NCBI GenBank assembly: GCA_018883725.1
Contig: JAHLFN010000019.1
Span: forward strand, 1-59,136
Reading direction: 5' to 3'
DNA length: 59,136 bases
DNA from: Candidatus Fusobacterium pullicola
GTDB lineage: Bacteria; Fusobacteriota; Fusobacteriia; Fusobacteriales; Fusobacteriaceae
Part shown: piece after piece, positions 42,450 to 52,739 of the stretch
Layout: each line of letters starts with the position of its first letter
Position numbering within the stretch: the stretch's first letter is position 1
Translations under genes and position numbers: made by a program
The notes under the pieces: model-generated
The model's input: the letters and a program-made list of their open reading frames with translations, nothing else
What the model was told of the DNA's origin: nothing
The model's database searches: none

Positions 42450-42914
42450 ATGAGATGTCCATTTTGTGGGTCAGAAGATACAAAGGTAGTAGATAGTCGT
42501 TCATTTATGGAGGGTTTTTCTATAAAGAGACGTCGTGAGTGTATCCAGTGTGAAAAGAGATTTACTACATATGAAAAAGTGGAAGAGACACCTTTATACA
42601 TCGTAAAGAAGGATAAAAGAAGAGAGAGATTTGATAGAAATAAACTTTTAAATGGTCTAATAAGAGCTACAATAAAGAGAAACATAAGTAGAGAAGAGCT
42701 GGATACCTTTGTTTTGGAGATAGAAAAGTACATTCAAAACTCACTAAAAAATGAGATAACAAGTCAAGAGTTAGGAGAGTTAGTGATGGAGAGACTTTTA
42801 GAGATGGACGAGGTAGCCTATGTTAGATTTGTTTCTGTATATAAAGAGTTTAATGATATAAAATCTTTTATAGAATTAGTTGAAAATATAAGTAAAAATA
42901 GGAAAGGTGAGTAG
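42450..42914 (+). CDS. nrdR: Transcriptional repressor NrdR
   Basis: The protein has 154 residues. ATG 42450 gives the usual start MRCPFCGSEDTKVVDSR; an in-frame GTG 42441 lies within the ribosome site. The N-terminal zinc ribbon (CPFC ... CIQCEKRF) binds DNA and an ATP-cone domain (VVKKDKRRERFDRNKLL-like, about 45-135) senses ATP/dATP. It represses ribonucleotide reductase genes when dATP is high. Its likely target in this window is the paired box upstream of nrdD (18096-18142). Confidence 0.96.
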   Translation: MRCPFCGSEDTKVVDSRSFMEGFSIKRRRECIQCEKRFTTYEKVEETPLYIVKKDKRRERFDRNKLLNGLIRATIKRNISREELDTFVLEIEKYIQNSLKNEITSQELGELVMERLLEMDEVAYVRFVSVYKEFNDIKSFIELVENISKNRKGE

Positions 42915-43847
42915 ATGAGAATACTTTTTATGGGAACTCCAGAATTTGCAGTACCATCTTTAGATGTATTAAATTCTGAATATGAAATAGTTGGAGCTTT
43001 CACAAAAATTGATAAGCCTAATATGAGAGGGAAGAAGATTAAATTCACTCCAGTAAAAGAGTATGCTTTAGAGCATAATATACCAGTATATCAACCAAAT
43101 ACTTTAAAAAGTGAGGAGACTCAAAATTTAATAAAGGAGTTAAATCCAGATTTAATAGTAGTAGTAGCTTATGGAAAGATATTACCAAAAGAGATAATTG
43201 AGATGCCAAAGTATGGAGTAATCAATGTTCACTCATCTCTACTTCCAAAGTATAGAGGGGCAGCTCCAATAAATGCAGCTCTTATACATGGAGAGGAAGA
43301 GAGTGGAGTAAGTATAATGTACATAGCTGAGGAGTTAGATGCTGGAGATGTAATACTTACTGTTAAAACAAAAATAACAGATGAGGACACTTTCTTAACT
43401 TTACATGATAGATTGAAAGAGTTAGGAGCAGAGGGGTTAATAGAAGCTGTAAGACTTATAGAGAAAGAGGAGGCACCAAGAACTCCACAAAATCACTCTG
43501 AAGCTACTTTTGTAAGACCATTTTCAAAAGAGGATTGTAGAATTGATTGGAGTAAAAGTGAAAGAGAGATTTTCAACTTTGTAAGAGGAATGAATCCTTT
43601 CCCAAGTGCCTTTACAACTTGTGAGGATAAAATATTTAAGATATATGGAGTAAAGGAAAACTTCAAGACATATGAGAATGGAGTGTGTGGAGAGGTAGTA
43701 GATGTAAAAAAAGGTGAAGGGGTAGTAGTAAAGACTGGAAATGGAAGTGTAATACTAACTCAAGTAAAACCTGAAAATAAAAAGCTTTTAAATGGAGCGG
43801 ATATAATCAACGGTGGAATGTTAAAAGTTGGAGATATCTTAAAATAG
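42915..43847 (+). CDS. fmt: Methionyl-tRNA formyltransferase
   Basis: The protein has 310 residues. The formyl-transferase fold starts MRILFMGTPEFAVPSLDVL; the folate-binding and catalytic region is INVHSSLLPKYRGAAPINAALIHG (split; Asn and His near 106-108), with EELDAGDVIL following. The C-terminal OB-like domain begins about 205 (RPFSKEDCRIDWSKS). It formylates initiator Met-tRNA with 10-formyl-tetrahydrofolate, made by FolD encoded 10 bp downstream. It starts right at the nrdR stop. Confidence 0.96.
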   Translation: MRILFMGTPEFAVPSLDVLNSEYEIVGAFTKIDKPNMRGKKIKFTPVKEYALEHNIPVYQPNTLKSEETQNLIKELNPDLIVVVAYGKILPKEIIEMPKYGVINVHSSLLPKYRGAAPINAALIHGEEESGVSIMYIAEELDAGDVILTVKTKITDEDTFLTLHDRLKELGAEGLIEAVRLIEKEEAPRTPQNHSEATFVRPFSKEDCRIDWSKSEREIFNFVRGMNPFPSAFTTCEDKIFKIYGVKENFKTYENGVCGEVVDVKKGEGVVVKTGNGSVILTQVKPENKKLLNGADIINGGMLKVGDILK

Positions 43848-43857
43848 AGAGGGTAAA

Positions 43858-44712
43858 ATGATAAAATTAGATGGAAAAGATTTGGCTCAAAGGATAAAAT
43901 TACAACTAAAGGAAGAGACTTTAGGGCTTAAGGAAAGCTTGGGAAAAGTTCCGGGATTAGCAATTATTCTTGTAGGAGATAATCCAGCTTCAAAGATATA
44001 TGTAAACTCTAAAATAAAGGGGTGTAGTGAGTTAGGATTTGAAAGTTTTGCTCACTTTTTACCTGAGAATACAAGTGAAGAGAGGGTTTTAGAGTTAATA
44101 GGGGAGTTAAATGAAGATGAGAGAGTAAATGGAATACTTGTTCAACTTCCTCTACCAAAACATGTAGATGAAAAGAAAGTGATAGATAAGATAGCACTAG
44201 ATAAAGATGTTGATGGATTTAAACCAGAAAATCTAGGATTATTAATGTTAGGAGATAAAGACTCTATGCAACCATGTACTCCAGCTGGAATAATGGAGCT
44301 GTTAAGAGCTTATTCAATAGAGTTAGTTGGTAAAGATGTAGTAGTAGTAGGAAGAAGTAACATAGTGGGAAAACCTATGGGAAGTCTTTTAATAAATGAA
44401 GGTGCTACAGTAACTACATGTAATAGTAAAACAAAGGATTTGAAAGCTAAGACAAGTCAGGCTGATATGGTTATAATGGCAATAGGACAAGCAAAATTTT
44501 TAACTGAAGATATGGTAAAAGAGGGAGCTATAATAGTAGATGTAGGGATAAATAGAACAGAAGATGGTCTGTTTGGAGATGTAGATTATGATGGTGTAAG
44601 TAAAAAAGCCGCATATATAACTCCTGTACCTGGAGGAGTAGGACCTATGACAGTAGCTATGTTATTTGCTAACACTATGAAAGCTTTCAAAAAAGTTAAT
44701 AATATAAGATAG
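43858..44712 (+). CDS. folD: Methylenetetrahydrofolate dehydrogenase / methenyl-THF cyclohydrolase
   Basis: The protein has 284 residues. FolD motifs: the catalytic Lys region ASKIYVNSKIKGCSELG (about 44-60), GILVQLPLPKH (about 97), DVDGFKPEN, the NAD(P)-binding VVVGRSNIVGKPMG (about 163) and YITPVPGGVGPMTVAML (about 258). It interconverts one-carbon folates for purine and formyl-Met synthesis. Its place beside fmt is a natural metabolic pairing. Confidence 0.97.
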   Translation: MIKLDGKDLAQRIKLQLKEETLGLKESLGKVPGLAIILVGDNPASKIYVNSKIKGCSELGFESFAHFLPENTSEERVLELIGELNEDERVNGILVQLPLPKHVDEKKVIDKIALDKDVDGFKPENLGLLMLGDKDSMQPCTPAGIMELLRAYSIELVGKDVVVVGRSNIVGKPMGSLLINEGATVTTCNSKTKDLKAKTSQADMVIMAIGQAKFLTEDMVKEGAIIVDVGINRTEDGLFGDVDYDGVSKKAAYITPVPGGVGPMTVAMLFANTMKAFKKVNNIR

Positions 44713-44728
44713 AAGCAAGGGAGAAATT

Positions 44729-45178
44729 ATGAAAAAAAATGAGAAAAGAGAGTACTATATAGTTGATAAAAGAATACTTCCAAACTCTATTCAAAGTGTA
44801 ATTAAAGTAAATGATTTAGTACAACACACAAAAATTTCAAAGTATGAAGCTATAAAAAAAGTTGGAATAAGTAGAAGTACTTACTATAAATATAAGGATT
44901 ATATAAAACCTTTCTTTGAAAGTGGAAAGGATAAGGTATTTAGTATTCATATGTCACTAGTAGATAAACCTGGAATATTAGCAAGTATTTTAAATATAAT
45001 AGCTGGTGAAGATATGAATGTACTTACTATAGTACAAAATATAGCTGTAGATGGAATAGCAAAATCTACTATCTCTATTCAAACAACAGAGAATATGTTG
45101 AGAAAGATAGAGGGAATGTTAGAGAAAATCTCTGAAGTAGATGGAGTTAAAGATTTAAGAATAATAGGTAGTAACTAA
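44729..45178 (+). CDS. ACT-domain protein PheB (UPF0735 family)
   Basis: The protein has 149 residues. An N-terminal helix-turn-helix-like part (HTKISKYEAIKKVGISRSTYYKYKDYI, split) precedes a C-terminal ACT domain (VFSIHMSLVDKPGILASILNIIAGEDMNVLTIVQNI, split). This pairing is the UPF0735/PheB family, thought to sense an amino acid, perhaps phenylalanine; the function is not established. AAGGGAG precedes the ATG. It follows folD by 16 bp and precedes accB by 29 bp. Confidence 0.88.
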   Translation: MKKNEKREYYIVDKRILPNSIQSVIKVNDLVQHTKISKYEAIKKVGISRSTYYKYKDYIKPFFESGKDKVFSIHMSLVDKPGILASILNIIAGEDMNVLTIVQNIAVDGIAKSTISIQTTENMLRKIEGMLEKISEVDGVKDLRIIGSN

Positions 45179-45207
45179 TATATAAAACATTATAAAGGAG
45201 AAAAACA

Positions 45208-45660
45208 ATGAAAATAGATATAAAAACTATAAAGGAATTAGCAGAGAATATTGAAAAATATAATTTAAATGAGGTAACTTTAGAGAGTGAAGGAGTAAAA
45301 TTAGTATTAAAGAAGGAAAAGCCAGTAAAGGTTGAAGCAGTTCAAGTTCAACAACCAGTGGTGCAACAATATGTTGGAGTTCAAGAAGAGGTAGAGGTAA
45401 AAGAGGAAGTAGTAGAAGTTGGAGAGAAAGAGTGTATAACAGCTCCTATGGTAGGAACTTTTTATAAATCATCAGCTCCAGGAAACCCAGCTTTTGTAGA
45501 GGTAGGGATGAATGTTTCAGCTGGAGATACTCTATGTATAATTGAGGCTATGAAGCTTATGAACGAGGTAAAAGCTACTAAAAATTGTAAAATCACAAAA
45601 ATATTAGTAGAAAATGGACAAACAGTTAAAAAGGGAGATAAGTTATTTGAAATAGAGTAG
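45208..45660 (+). CDS. accB: Biotin carboxyl carrier protein of acetyl-CoA carboxylase
   Basis: The protein has 150 residues. The N-terminus (MKIDIKTIKELAENIEKYNLNEVTLES, split) is typical of AccB. A Val/Gln/Glu-rich linker (about 40-80) leads to the biotinyl domain with the modified Lys in IEAMKLMNEV (about 115) and the usual TAPMVGTFYKSSAPG start. It carries CO2 as carboxybiotin in fatty-acid synthesis. AccC, which often follows, is not next to it here. Confidence 0.94.
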   Translation: MKIDIKTIKELAENIEKYNLNEVTLESEGVKLVLKKEKPVKVEAVQVQQPVVQQYVGVQEEVEVKEEVVEVGEKECITAPMVGTFYKSSAPGNPAFVEVGMNVSAGDTLCIIEAMKLMNEVKATKNCKITKILVENGQTVKKGDKLFEIE

Positions 45661-45741
45661 AATTTGATTTTTTATTCTATTTTATGGTAAAATAGTATTA
45701 CATAAATTTTAGAATCTTAAGAAGGAGAGTGTAGAAGAAAA

Positions 45742-47034
45742 TTGGACACGTACCAAAATATTTTGTTGTTAGTTGTATTAATTATGTTATCTGGATTTTT
45801 TTCGGCTTCTGAAACAGCTTTGACATCATTTAGAAGTATTCATTTAGAGAAATTTGAAGATGGAAAAAATCATAAAAAAGTGGAACTTTTAAAAAAATGG
45901 TTAACAAATCCAAACGAGATGCTGACAGGTCTTTTAGTAGGAAATAATATTGTAAATATTTTAGCTTCATCTATAGCTACTGTTGTAACGATTAACCTTT
46001 TAGGTGGGACTTCAAGTTCCTCAATAGCGATAGCTACTATCGGAATGACAATAATTATACTTATTTTTGGAGAGATTACTCCAAAGATTATAGCTAAAAA
46101 TCAATCTGTAAAGATTGCTGGGATAGTAGTTACAATAATCTATTACTTTGCTTTAATTTTAAAACCTATTATAAAAATACTTATGATGATATCTAAGTTT
46201 ATAGGAAGATTATTAGGTATAGAGATAAGAGATGAAGGGCTTATGATTACGGAAGAGGATATAATCTCTTTTGTAAATGTAGGGGAAGCTGAAGGTATTA
46301 TTGAAGAAGAAGAAAAAGAGATGATACACTCAATAGTAGGATTTGGAGAAACAACAGCAAAAGAGGTAATGACTCCAAGAACATCTATGTTTGCTCTTGA
46401 AGGTGAAAGAACACTAGATGAAGTTTTGGATGAGATCATAGAAAAGGGATTTTCAAGAATTCCTGTATATGAAGATACTATTGATAATATTATAGGGGTA
46501 CTATATTTAAAAGATGTATTAGGGATTATAAAAGATGGAAAAACAGATACACCTATTAAAAACTTTATAAGAAGTGGATATTTTGTACCTGAAACAAAAT
46601 CTATTATTGAAATTTTACAAGAGTTTAGAAGTATGAAAGTACATATAGCTCTAGTTTTAGATGAGTATGGTGGAATAGTAGGAATAGTAACTATTGAGGA
46701 TTTAATTGAAGAGATTACTGGAGAGATTCGTGATGAGTATGATACTGAAGAGGAAGAGTTGATCCATAAGATAGATGAGAATAGTTATGAAGTAGATGGT
46801 ATGATAGATATAGAAACTTTAGATAAAGAGTTAGCTATAGGATTGCCAGAGTCTGAGGATTATGAGAGTCTTGGAGGATTAATTGTTACTGAGATGGGAA
46901 GAGTAGCAGTAGTCGGAGATGAAATAATGATAGATAATGTTAGATTAAAAGTTTTAGAAGTAGATAAGATGAGAGTGTCAAAAGTATTAATTGAACTAAA
47001 TGCGGGAGATAAAGTGGATGATCAAAAAAGTTAA
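45742..47034 (+). CDS. CNNM/CorC-type membrane protein (DUF21, CBS pair, CorC_HlyC)
   Basis: The protein has 430 residues, probably from TTG 45742; GGAG lies about 15 bases before, which is long, so the start is not certain. An N-terminal DUF21 membrane domain (LSGFFSASETALTSF, LLVGNNIVNILAS, IFGEITPKIIAK) is followed by a CBS pair (MTPRTSMFAL, FSRIPVYEDTIDNIIGVLYLKDVL, VLDEYGGIVGIVTIEDLIEEI, split) and the CorC_HlyC domain (about 350-425). Members handle Mg2+/Co2+ or are called hemolysins; transport of Mg2+ is the better-supported role. Confidence 0.9.
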   Translation: MDTYQNILLLVVLIMLSGFFSASETALTSFRSIHLEKFEDGKNHKKVELLKKWLTNPNEMLTGLLVGNNIVNILASSIATVVTINLLGGTSSSSIAIATIGMTIIILIFGEITPKIIAKNQSVKIAGIVVTIIYYFALILKPIIKILMMISKFIGRLLGIEIRDEGLMITEEDIISFVNVGEAEGIIEEEEKEMIHSIVGFGETTAKEVMTPRTSMFALEGERTLDEVLDEIIEKGFSRIPVYEDTIDNIIGVLYLKDVLGIIKDGKTDTPIKNFIRSGYFVPETKSIIEILQEFRSMKVHIALVLDEYGGIVGIVTIEDLIEEITGEIRDEYDTEEEELIHKIDENSYEVDGMIDIETLDKELAIGLPESEDYESLGGLIVTEMGRVAVVGDEIMIDNVRLKVLEVDKMRVSKVLIELNAGDKVDDQKS

Positions 47035-47689
47035 AGCTTATTTTTATACAGGTTTAATAGCCTTACTTCCAATAATCTTAACTGTATATATATTTAACTG
47101 GATAGTTAGTATTATGATGAGTTTATTGGGAAATTCTTTTGTAACTATAATTATACAAAAACTTCTTCTCAAATTTGTAGAGGAGAGGGATATGGATTAT
47201 TATTTTCAACTTTTAGTATATTTTATTTCGTTGGTAACAATGATAGTAGGAACATGCTTAGTTGGATTTACATTGAAGATAGTTTTTTTTGCAAGAATTA
47301 TAAAAAAGGCTAAGGAACTGTTTATAAAAATACCTTTAATTAAACAAGTCTATACTACAATTAGCCAAATAATAGATTTGACTATGTCTGATAGAGAGAA
47401 ATCATATCAAAAAGTTGTAATGGTAGAATATCCGAGAAAGGGAATATACAGTATTGGATTTTTAACTTCAGAGGATAACTTTTTAATTAGTGAAGTTATT
47501 GGAGATGGAAAAAAGATGTGTAATGTCTTTATACCAACATCTCCAAATCCAACTTCTGGAATGTTTATTATAGTACCTGAAGATGAAGTAAAAATTTTAG
47601 ATATTAAAATAGATGATGCTGTAAAATTAATAATATCTGGTGGAGTGATATTACCAGAGAAAAAGGAGATAGAGAGGGTTGAAAAATAG
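47018..47689 (+). CDS. DUF502-family membrane protein
   Basis: The protein has 223 residues. An ATG at 47000 is in frame, but GGGAG at 47004-47008 fits ATG 47018 (MIKKVKAYFYTGLIALLPIILTVYIFNW, split). Two membrane helices (about 10-35 and 60-95) precede a soluble domain with PLIKQVYTTISQIIDL, VVMVEYPRKGIYSIGFLT and VFIPTSPNPTSGMFIIVP, the DUF502 signatures. The function of this family is unknown. It overlaps the gene before by 17 bases and the gene after by 11. Confidence 0.88.
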   Translation: MIKKVKAYFYTGLIALLPIILTVYIFNWIVSIMMSLLGNSFVTIIIQKLLLKFVEERDMDYYFQLLVYFISLVTMIVGTCLVGFTLKIVFFARIIKKAKELFIKIPLIKQVYTTISQIIDLTMSDREKSYQKVVMVEYPRKGIYSIGFLTSEDNFLISEVIGDGKKMCNVFIPTSPNPTSGMFIIVPEDEVKILDIKIDDAVKLIISGGVILPEKKEIERVEK

Positions 47690-48458
47690 CCAAAAAATAC
47701 TATTTTTAGGACTGTCAATATTTTTACTTGGATGTAGTAACACACAAAAAGATAATAAGGAGATAGAGTACTCGATATTACGTGGAGTGAACTTATCTAA
47801 ACAGCAACAGTATGAGAAAGCTATGGTAGAATATCAAAAAGCTTATAGTTTAGACCCAGAGAATTTGATCCTCTTGAAGGAGTTGGGATATTGTTACTAT
47901 CAATTTGGAGATTATAACAGAGCTAAAGAATTTTGGACAAAAGCTTTAGAAATATCTCCAAAAGATGATAATACAATAAAAAATTTGGCAATTCTTTATT
48001 ATAAAGAGAGGGATTATGATAAAGTTTTTGATGTTGTAAGTCAAAGTTATAATCCTAATAGTGATTACTATTTAAAATTAAAGGCTTTAATAAATTATGA
48101 AACTGGAGATAAAATTGAAGCTTATGAGCTATTTAGGAAAATGAAAAGAGAAAGCTTTGATGAGGAGTGTACTTTAAAAAATATGGAGCTTTTAAAAGAG
48201 TTAGATAAAAAGATGGAGTTATACTCTTTTATGAGAGAGAGTTATCCAATTTTTATGGATAATAAAGAGTACACATTGAGATATACTCAAAATTTAGTAG
48301 AGCTTTATAATATGAATAGAGAGGCTCAGGAGATACTTTTAGATTACATTGTTAGAAATGGTAATGATGAGAATATTTTGTTACAATTAAGGGAGATGTA
48401 CTTAAAAGATGGAGATATTCAAAAGGCTGAAAGTGTCTACAAATTAATAGTCAGATAG
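47679..48458 (+). CDS. TPR-repeat lipoprotein
   Basis: The protein has 259 residues from a TTG start overlapping the previous gene. A lipoprotein signal (KILFLGLSIFLLGC, lipobox LLGC near residue 19) is followed by tetratricopeptide repeats: YEKAMVEYQKAYSLDPENL and YNRAKEFWTKALEISPKDD, with weaker repeats up to the end (GDIQKAESVYKLIV). TPR lipoproteins serve as assembly or docking proteins at a membrane. No specific partner can be named. Confidence 0.85.
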   Translation: MKNSQKILFLGLSIFLLGCSNTQKDNKEIEYSILRGVNLSKQQQYEKAMVEYQKAYSLDPENLILLKELGYCYYQFGDYNRAKEFWTKALEISPKDDNTIKNLAILYYKERDYDKVFDVVSQSYNPNSDYYLKLKALINYETGDKIEAYELFRKMKRESFDEECTLKNMELLKELDKKMELYSFMRESYPIFMDNKEYTLRYTQNLVELYNMNREAQEILLDYIVRNGNDENILLQLREMYLKDGDIQKAESVYKLIVR

Positions 48459-48508
48459 AATTTGAGGGGTAAAGAGAGAAAAAGAATAAAGAAAACGGAG
48501 TGAAGAGA

Positions 48509-49021
48509 ATGGATTTAAAAAAATATGTAGCAAATGTAAAAGACTTTCCAAAAGAGGGAATACTATTTAGAGATATTACTCCTCTAATGAATGATGGAGA
48601 AGCTTTTAAAGCTGCTACAGATGAGATAGTAAAATTTGCAAAGGAACAAAAAGTAGATTTAATAGTTGGGCCGGAAGCAAGAGGATTTATATTTGGTTGT
48701 CCAGTTTCTTATGCTATGGGAATAGGATTTGTACCAGTTAGAAAACCAAAGAAATTACCTAGAGAGGTTATTGAATTTTCTTATGATTTAGAATATGGTT
48801 CAAATACTCTATGTATGCATAAAGATGCTATAAAACCAGGGCAAAGAGTACTTATAGTAGATGATCTTTTAGCTACTGGAGGAACTATGGAAGCTGCTGT
48901 AAAATTAGTAGAAGCATTAGGTGGAGTTGTAGCAGGATTAGCTTTTTTAATTGAATTAGAGGAGCTTAAGGGAAGAGAAAAATTAAAAGATTATCCAGTT
49001 TTAACATTAATGAAGTATTAA
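48509..49021 (+). CDS. apt: Adenine phosphoribosyltransferase
   Basis: The protein has 170 residues. ATG 48509 follows CGGAG by nine bases; the in-frame GTG 48500 abuts that site. It starts [26 protein letters not shown], split here as seen in APT enzymes. The PRPP-binding loop is [17 protein letters not shown] (about 113-129) and [11 protein letters not shown] is typical. It makes AMP from adenine and PRPP. It ends the gene run and is followed by a strong terminator. Confidence 0.96.
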   Translation: MDLKKYVANVKDFPKEGILFRDITPLMNDGEAFKAATDEIVKFAKEQKVDLIVGPEARGFIFGCPVSYAMGIGFVPVRKPKKLPREVIEFSYDLEYGSNTLCMHKDAIKPGQRVLIVDDLLATGGTMEAAVKLVEALGGVVAGLAFLIELEELKGREKLKDYPVLTLMKY

Positions 49022-49046
49022 TATAGAGAGAGTGAATGGATAGAGC

Positions 49047-49111
49047 CTAAAACAACTTCTTATCAGACTTAAATTAACTAATTTAAGTGGGGGTTGTTTT
49101 AGCTTTTTTTT
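49047..49111 (+). terminator. Terminator after apt
   Basis: The outer stem CTAAAACAAC/GTTGTTTTAG (49047-49056 with 49093-49102) encloses an inner hairpin CTTAAAT/ATTTAAG, then eight T follow. Confidence 0.88.
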
Positions 49112-49152
49112 AATCACTCTCTTTAAAATTTTGGATAGAAAAGAGGAGTTAT

Positions 49153-51336
49153 ATGAATTATTGGGAAGAGATACTAAAAGAGATAGAGAAAAATAATCTA
49201 AAAGTTGATATTGAAAAGATTAAATTGGCTTTTTTCTTTGCTGAAGAGTGCCATGAGGGACAGTATAGAAAATCTGGTGAAGATTATATTATGCACCCTG
49301 TTGAAGTTACAAAAATTTTGATAGATATGAAGATGGATACAGATACTATTGTAGCTGGAATATTACATGATATAGTTGAGGATACATTGATTACTTTAGC
49401 GGATATTAAGTATAACTTTGGAGATACAGTAGCAACTTTAGTAGATGGAGTTACTAAGTTAAAAACTCTTCCTAATGGTACTAAAAAGCAAGATGAGAAT
49501 ATTAGAAAAATGATTCTGGCTATGGCTCAAAATTTGAGAGTAATAATTATAAAGTTGGCAGATAGACTTCATAACATGAGAACTTTAAAATATATGAAGC
49601 CAGAGAAACAGATTGCTATATCTCAAGAGACTTTGGATATATATGCTCCTCTTGCACACAGATTAGGAATAGCTAAAATAAAATGGGAGTTAGAGGACTT
49701 AGCCCTACGTTATTTGAAACCAAAGGAGTATATGCACATCAAATCTTTAGTTGACTCTAAGAAAAAAGAGAGAGAGGACTACATAGAGGAGTTTATAGAA
49801 AAAATAGTAACTTTACTTCATGAAAGTGGAATAAAGGGAAGTGTAAAGGGAAGATTTAAACACTTTTACAGTATCTATAAAAAGATGTATGAAAAGAATA
49901 AAGATTTTGATGACATATATGATTTGATGGGAGTAAGAATAATCGTAGGAACTGAGGGAGAGTGTTACAATACCCTTGGAGTAATACATAGCCATTTTAA
50001 ACCAGTACCAGGAAGATTTAAAGATTATATAGCTGTACCTAAATCAAATAATTATCAATCAATTCATACTACTATAGTTGGACCTCAAGGAAAATTTATA
50101 GAGATTCAGATAAGAACAGAGGAGATGGATAAGGTAGCTGAAGAGGGAATTGCAGCCCACTGGAGTTATAAGGAGCATACTAAGGTAACTAAGAGTGATC
50201 AAGTCTATGGTTGGCTTAGAAATATACTTGAGTTACAAAATGAGACAGAGACAGCTCAGGAGTTCATAGATAGTGTAACTAAGGATATAATGAACGAGAC
50301 AGTATTTGTTTTCTCACCTAAGGGGGATATAACAGAGTTACCACAAGGGGCTACTCCATTAGATTTTGCTTTTGCTATACACACACAGATAGGATGTAAA
50401 TGTGTAGGAGCTAAGGTAAATGGGAAGATAGTAACATTAGATTATAAGCTTCAAAATGGAGATAGAGTTGAGATAATAACATCTAAAAACTCTAAAGGAC
50501 CTAGTAAAGATTGGTTGGATATAGTTGTAACACATGGAGCAAAGAGTAAGATTAGAAAGGTTCTAAAGGATTTAGTAAGAGACCAGACTATAAAAATTGG
50601 AAGAGAAAATCTTGAAAGAGAGCTTGGAAAACTTGGTATAACTCTGAAAGAGATGGAAGAGGATCCAATTATTAAAAAACATATGGAAAAAAATAATATC
50701 ACATCACTAGATGAGTTTTATTACCATGTTGGAGAGAAGAGAAGTAAGATAGATGTCATTATAGATAAGCTTAGAACTAAGATAGAAAAAGAGAGAAAGA
50801 TAGAGAATATTAATATTGAAGAGTTAATGGAGAAGAAAAAAGAGAAGGAAAAGAGCTCTTCAAGTAAGAATGATTATGGAATAGTAATAGATGGAGTAAA
50901 TAATACTCTAATTAGATTTGCTAGATGTTGTACACCACTTCCTGGAGATGATATCGGTGGATATGTAACTAAATTGACAGGGATAACTGTACATAGAAGA
51001 GATTGTAAAAACTTTCAAAGTATGGTGGCTCAAGACCCAACTAGAGAGATAGAGGTAAATTGGGATAGTAAGATATTAGACCAGAAAGAGAATAAATATA
51101 AGTTTACATTCAATGTGCTGGTTTATGATAAACCAAATGTACTTATGAATATAATAAACTTAATAGCAAATCATAAGATTCACCTAGTTACAATAAATAG
51201 TAATCAGATAAATAAAAATGGTGAAAACTTTATGAATTTCCAAATTACAATAGAGATTTCAAATAAAAATGAGTATAAATATCTATTGAATAATATGTTA
51301 AAAATGAAAGAGATAATATCAGTAGATAGATCATAG
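49153..51336 (+). CDS. (p)ppGpp synthetase/hydrolase (RelA/SpoT homologue)
   Basis: The protein has 727 residues. An HD hydrolase domain (HEGQYRKSGEDYIMHP, HDIVEDT, about 35-160) is followed by the synthetase domain (RFKHFYSIYKKM and DLMGVRIIV, about 235-340), TGS (VFVFSPKGDITELPQGATPLDFAF, split; about 390-450), a His/Cys-rich middle (RFARCCTPLPGDDIGGYVT, about 593) and an ACT domain (about 650-727). With both catalytic domains intact it is a bifunctional long RSH enzyme controlling the stringent response. GAGGAG precedes the ATG; tgt follows at 12 bp. Confidence 0.95.
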   Translation: MNYWEEILKEIEKNNLKVDIEKIKLAFFFAEECHEGQYRKSGEDYIMHPVEVTKILIDMKMDTDTIVAGILHDIVEDTLITLADIKYNFGDTVATLVDGVTKLKTLPNGTKKQDENIRKMILAMAQNLRVIIIKLADRLHNMRTLKYMKPEKQIAISQETLDIYAPLAHRLGIAKIKWELEDLALRYLKPKEYMHIKSLVDSKKKEREDYIEEFIEKIVTLLHESGIKGSVKGRFKHFYSIYKKMYEKNKDFDDIYDLMGVRIIVGTEGECYNTLGVIHSHFKPVPGRFKDYIAVPKSNNYQSIHTTIVGPQGKFIEIQIRTEEMDKVAEEGIAAHWSYKEHTKVTKSDQVYGWLRNILELQNETETAQEFIDSVTKDIMNETVFVFSPKGDITELPQGATPLDFAFAIHTQIGCKCVGAKVNGKIVTLDYKLQNGDRVEIITSKNSKGPSKDWLDIVVTHGAKSKIRKVLKDLVRDQTIKIGRENLERELGKLGITLKEMEEDPIIKKHMEKNNITSLDEFYYHVGEKRSKIDVIIDKLRTKIEKERKIENINIEELMEKKKEKEKSSSSKNDYGIVIDGVNNTLIRFARCCTPLPGDDIGGYVTKLTGITVHRRDCKNFQSMVAQDPTREIEVNWDSKILDQKENKYKFTFNVLVYDKPNVLMNIINLIANHKIHLVTINSNQINKNGENFMNFQITIEISNKNEYKYLLNNMLKMKEIISVDRS

Positions 51337-52515
<1,179 letters not shown>

Positions 52516-52554
52516 AATTAATTTAAAATAGAGTTAAAAATAGGTTAAAATTTG

Positions 52555-52619
52555 AGAGAGGTTTTACTTAAAGAATTAGTGTGAATGTACTAATTATAAG
52601 GGTGAAACCTCTCTTTTTT
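52555..52619 (+). terminator. Terminator after tgt
   Basis: AGAGAGGTTTTAC pairs with GTGAAACCTCTCT (13 bp, one G-U) and encloses a small hairpin AATTAGT/ACTAATT, followed by six T. The next 120 bases to the PHP gene are AT-rich with no clear promoter. Confidence 0.88.
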
Positions 52620-52739
52620 ATGTAAAAATTTATTTTACTTCTATTTTACCTTTTTTTTACTTAAAATTAATAGAGAATTAACATCTGTTGAATAGAATAA
52701 TAGAGTAAAGATAAGAGAAATAGGAGGAAAGAATAGTAA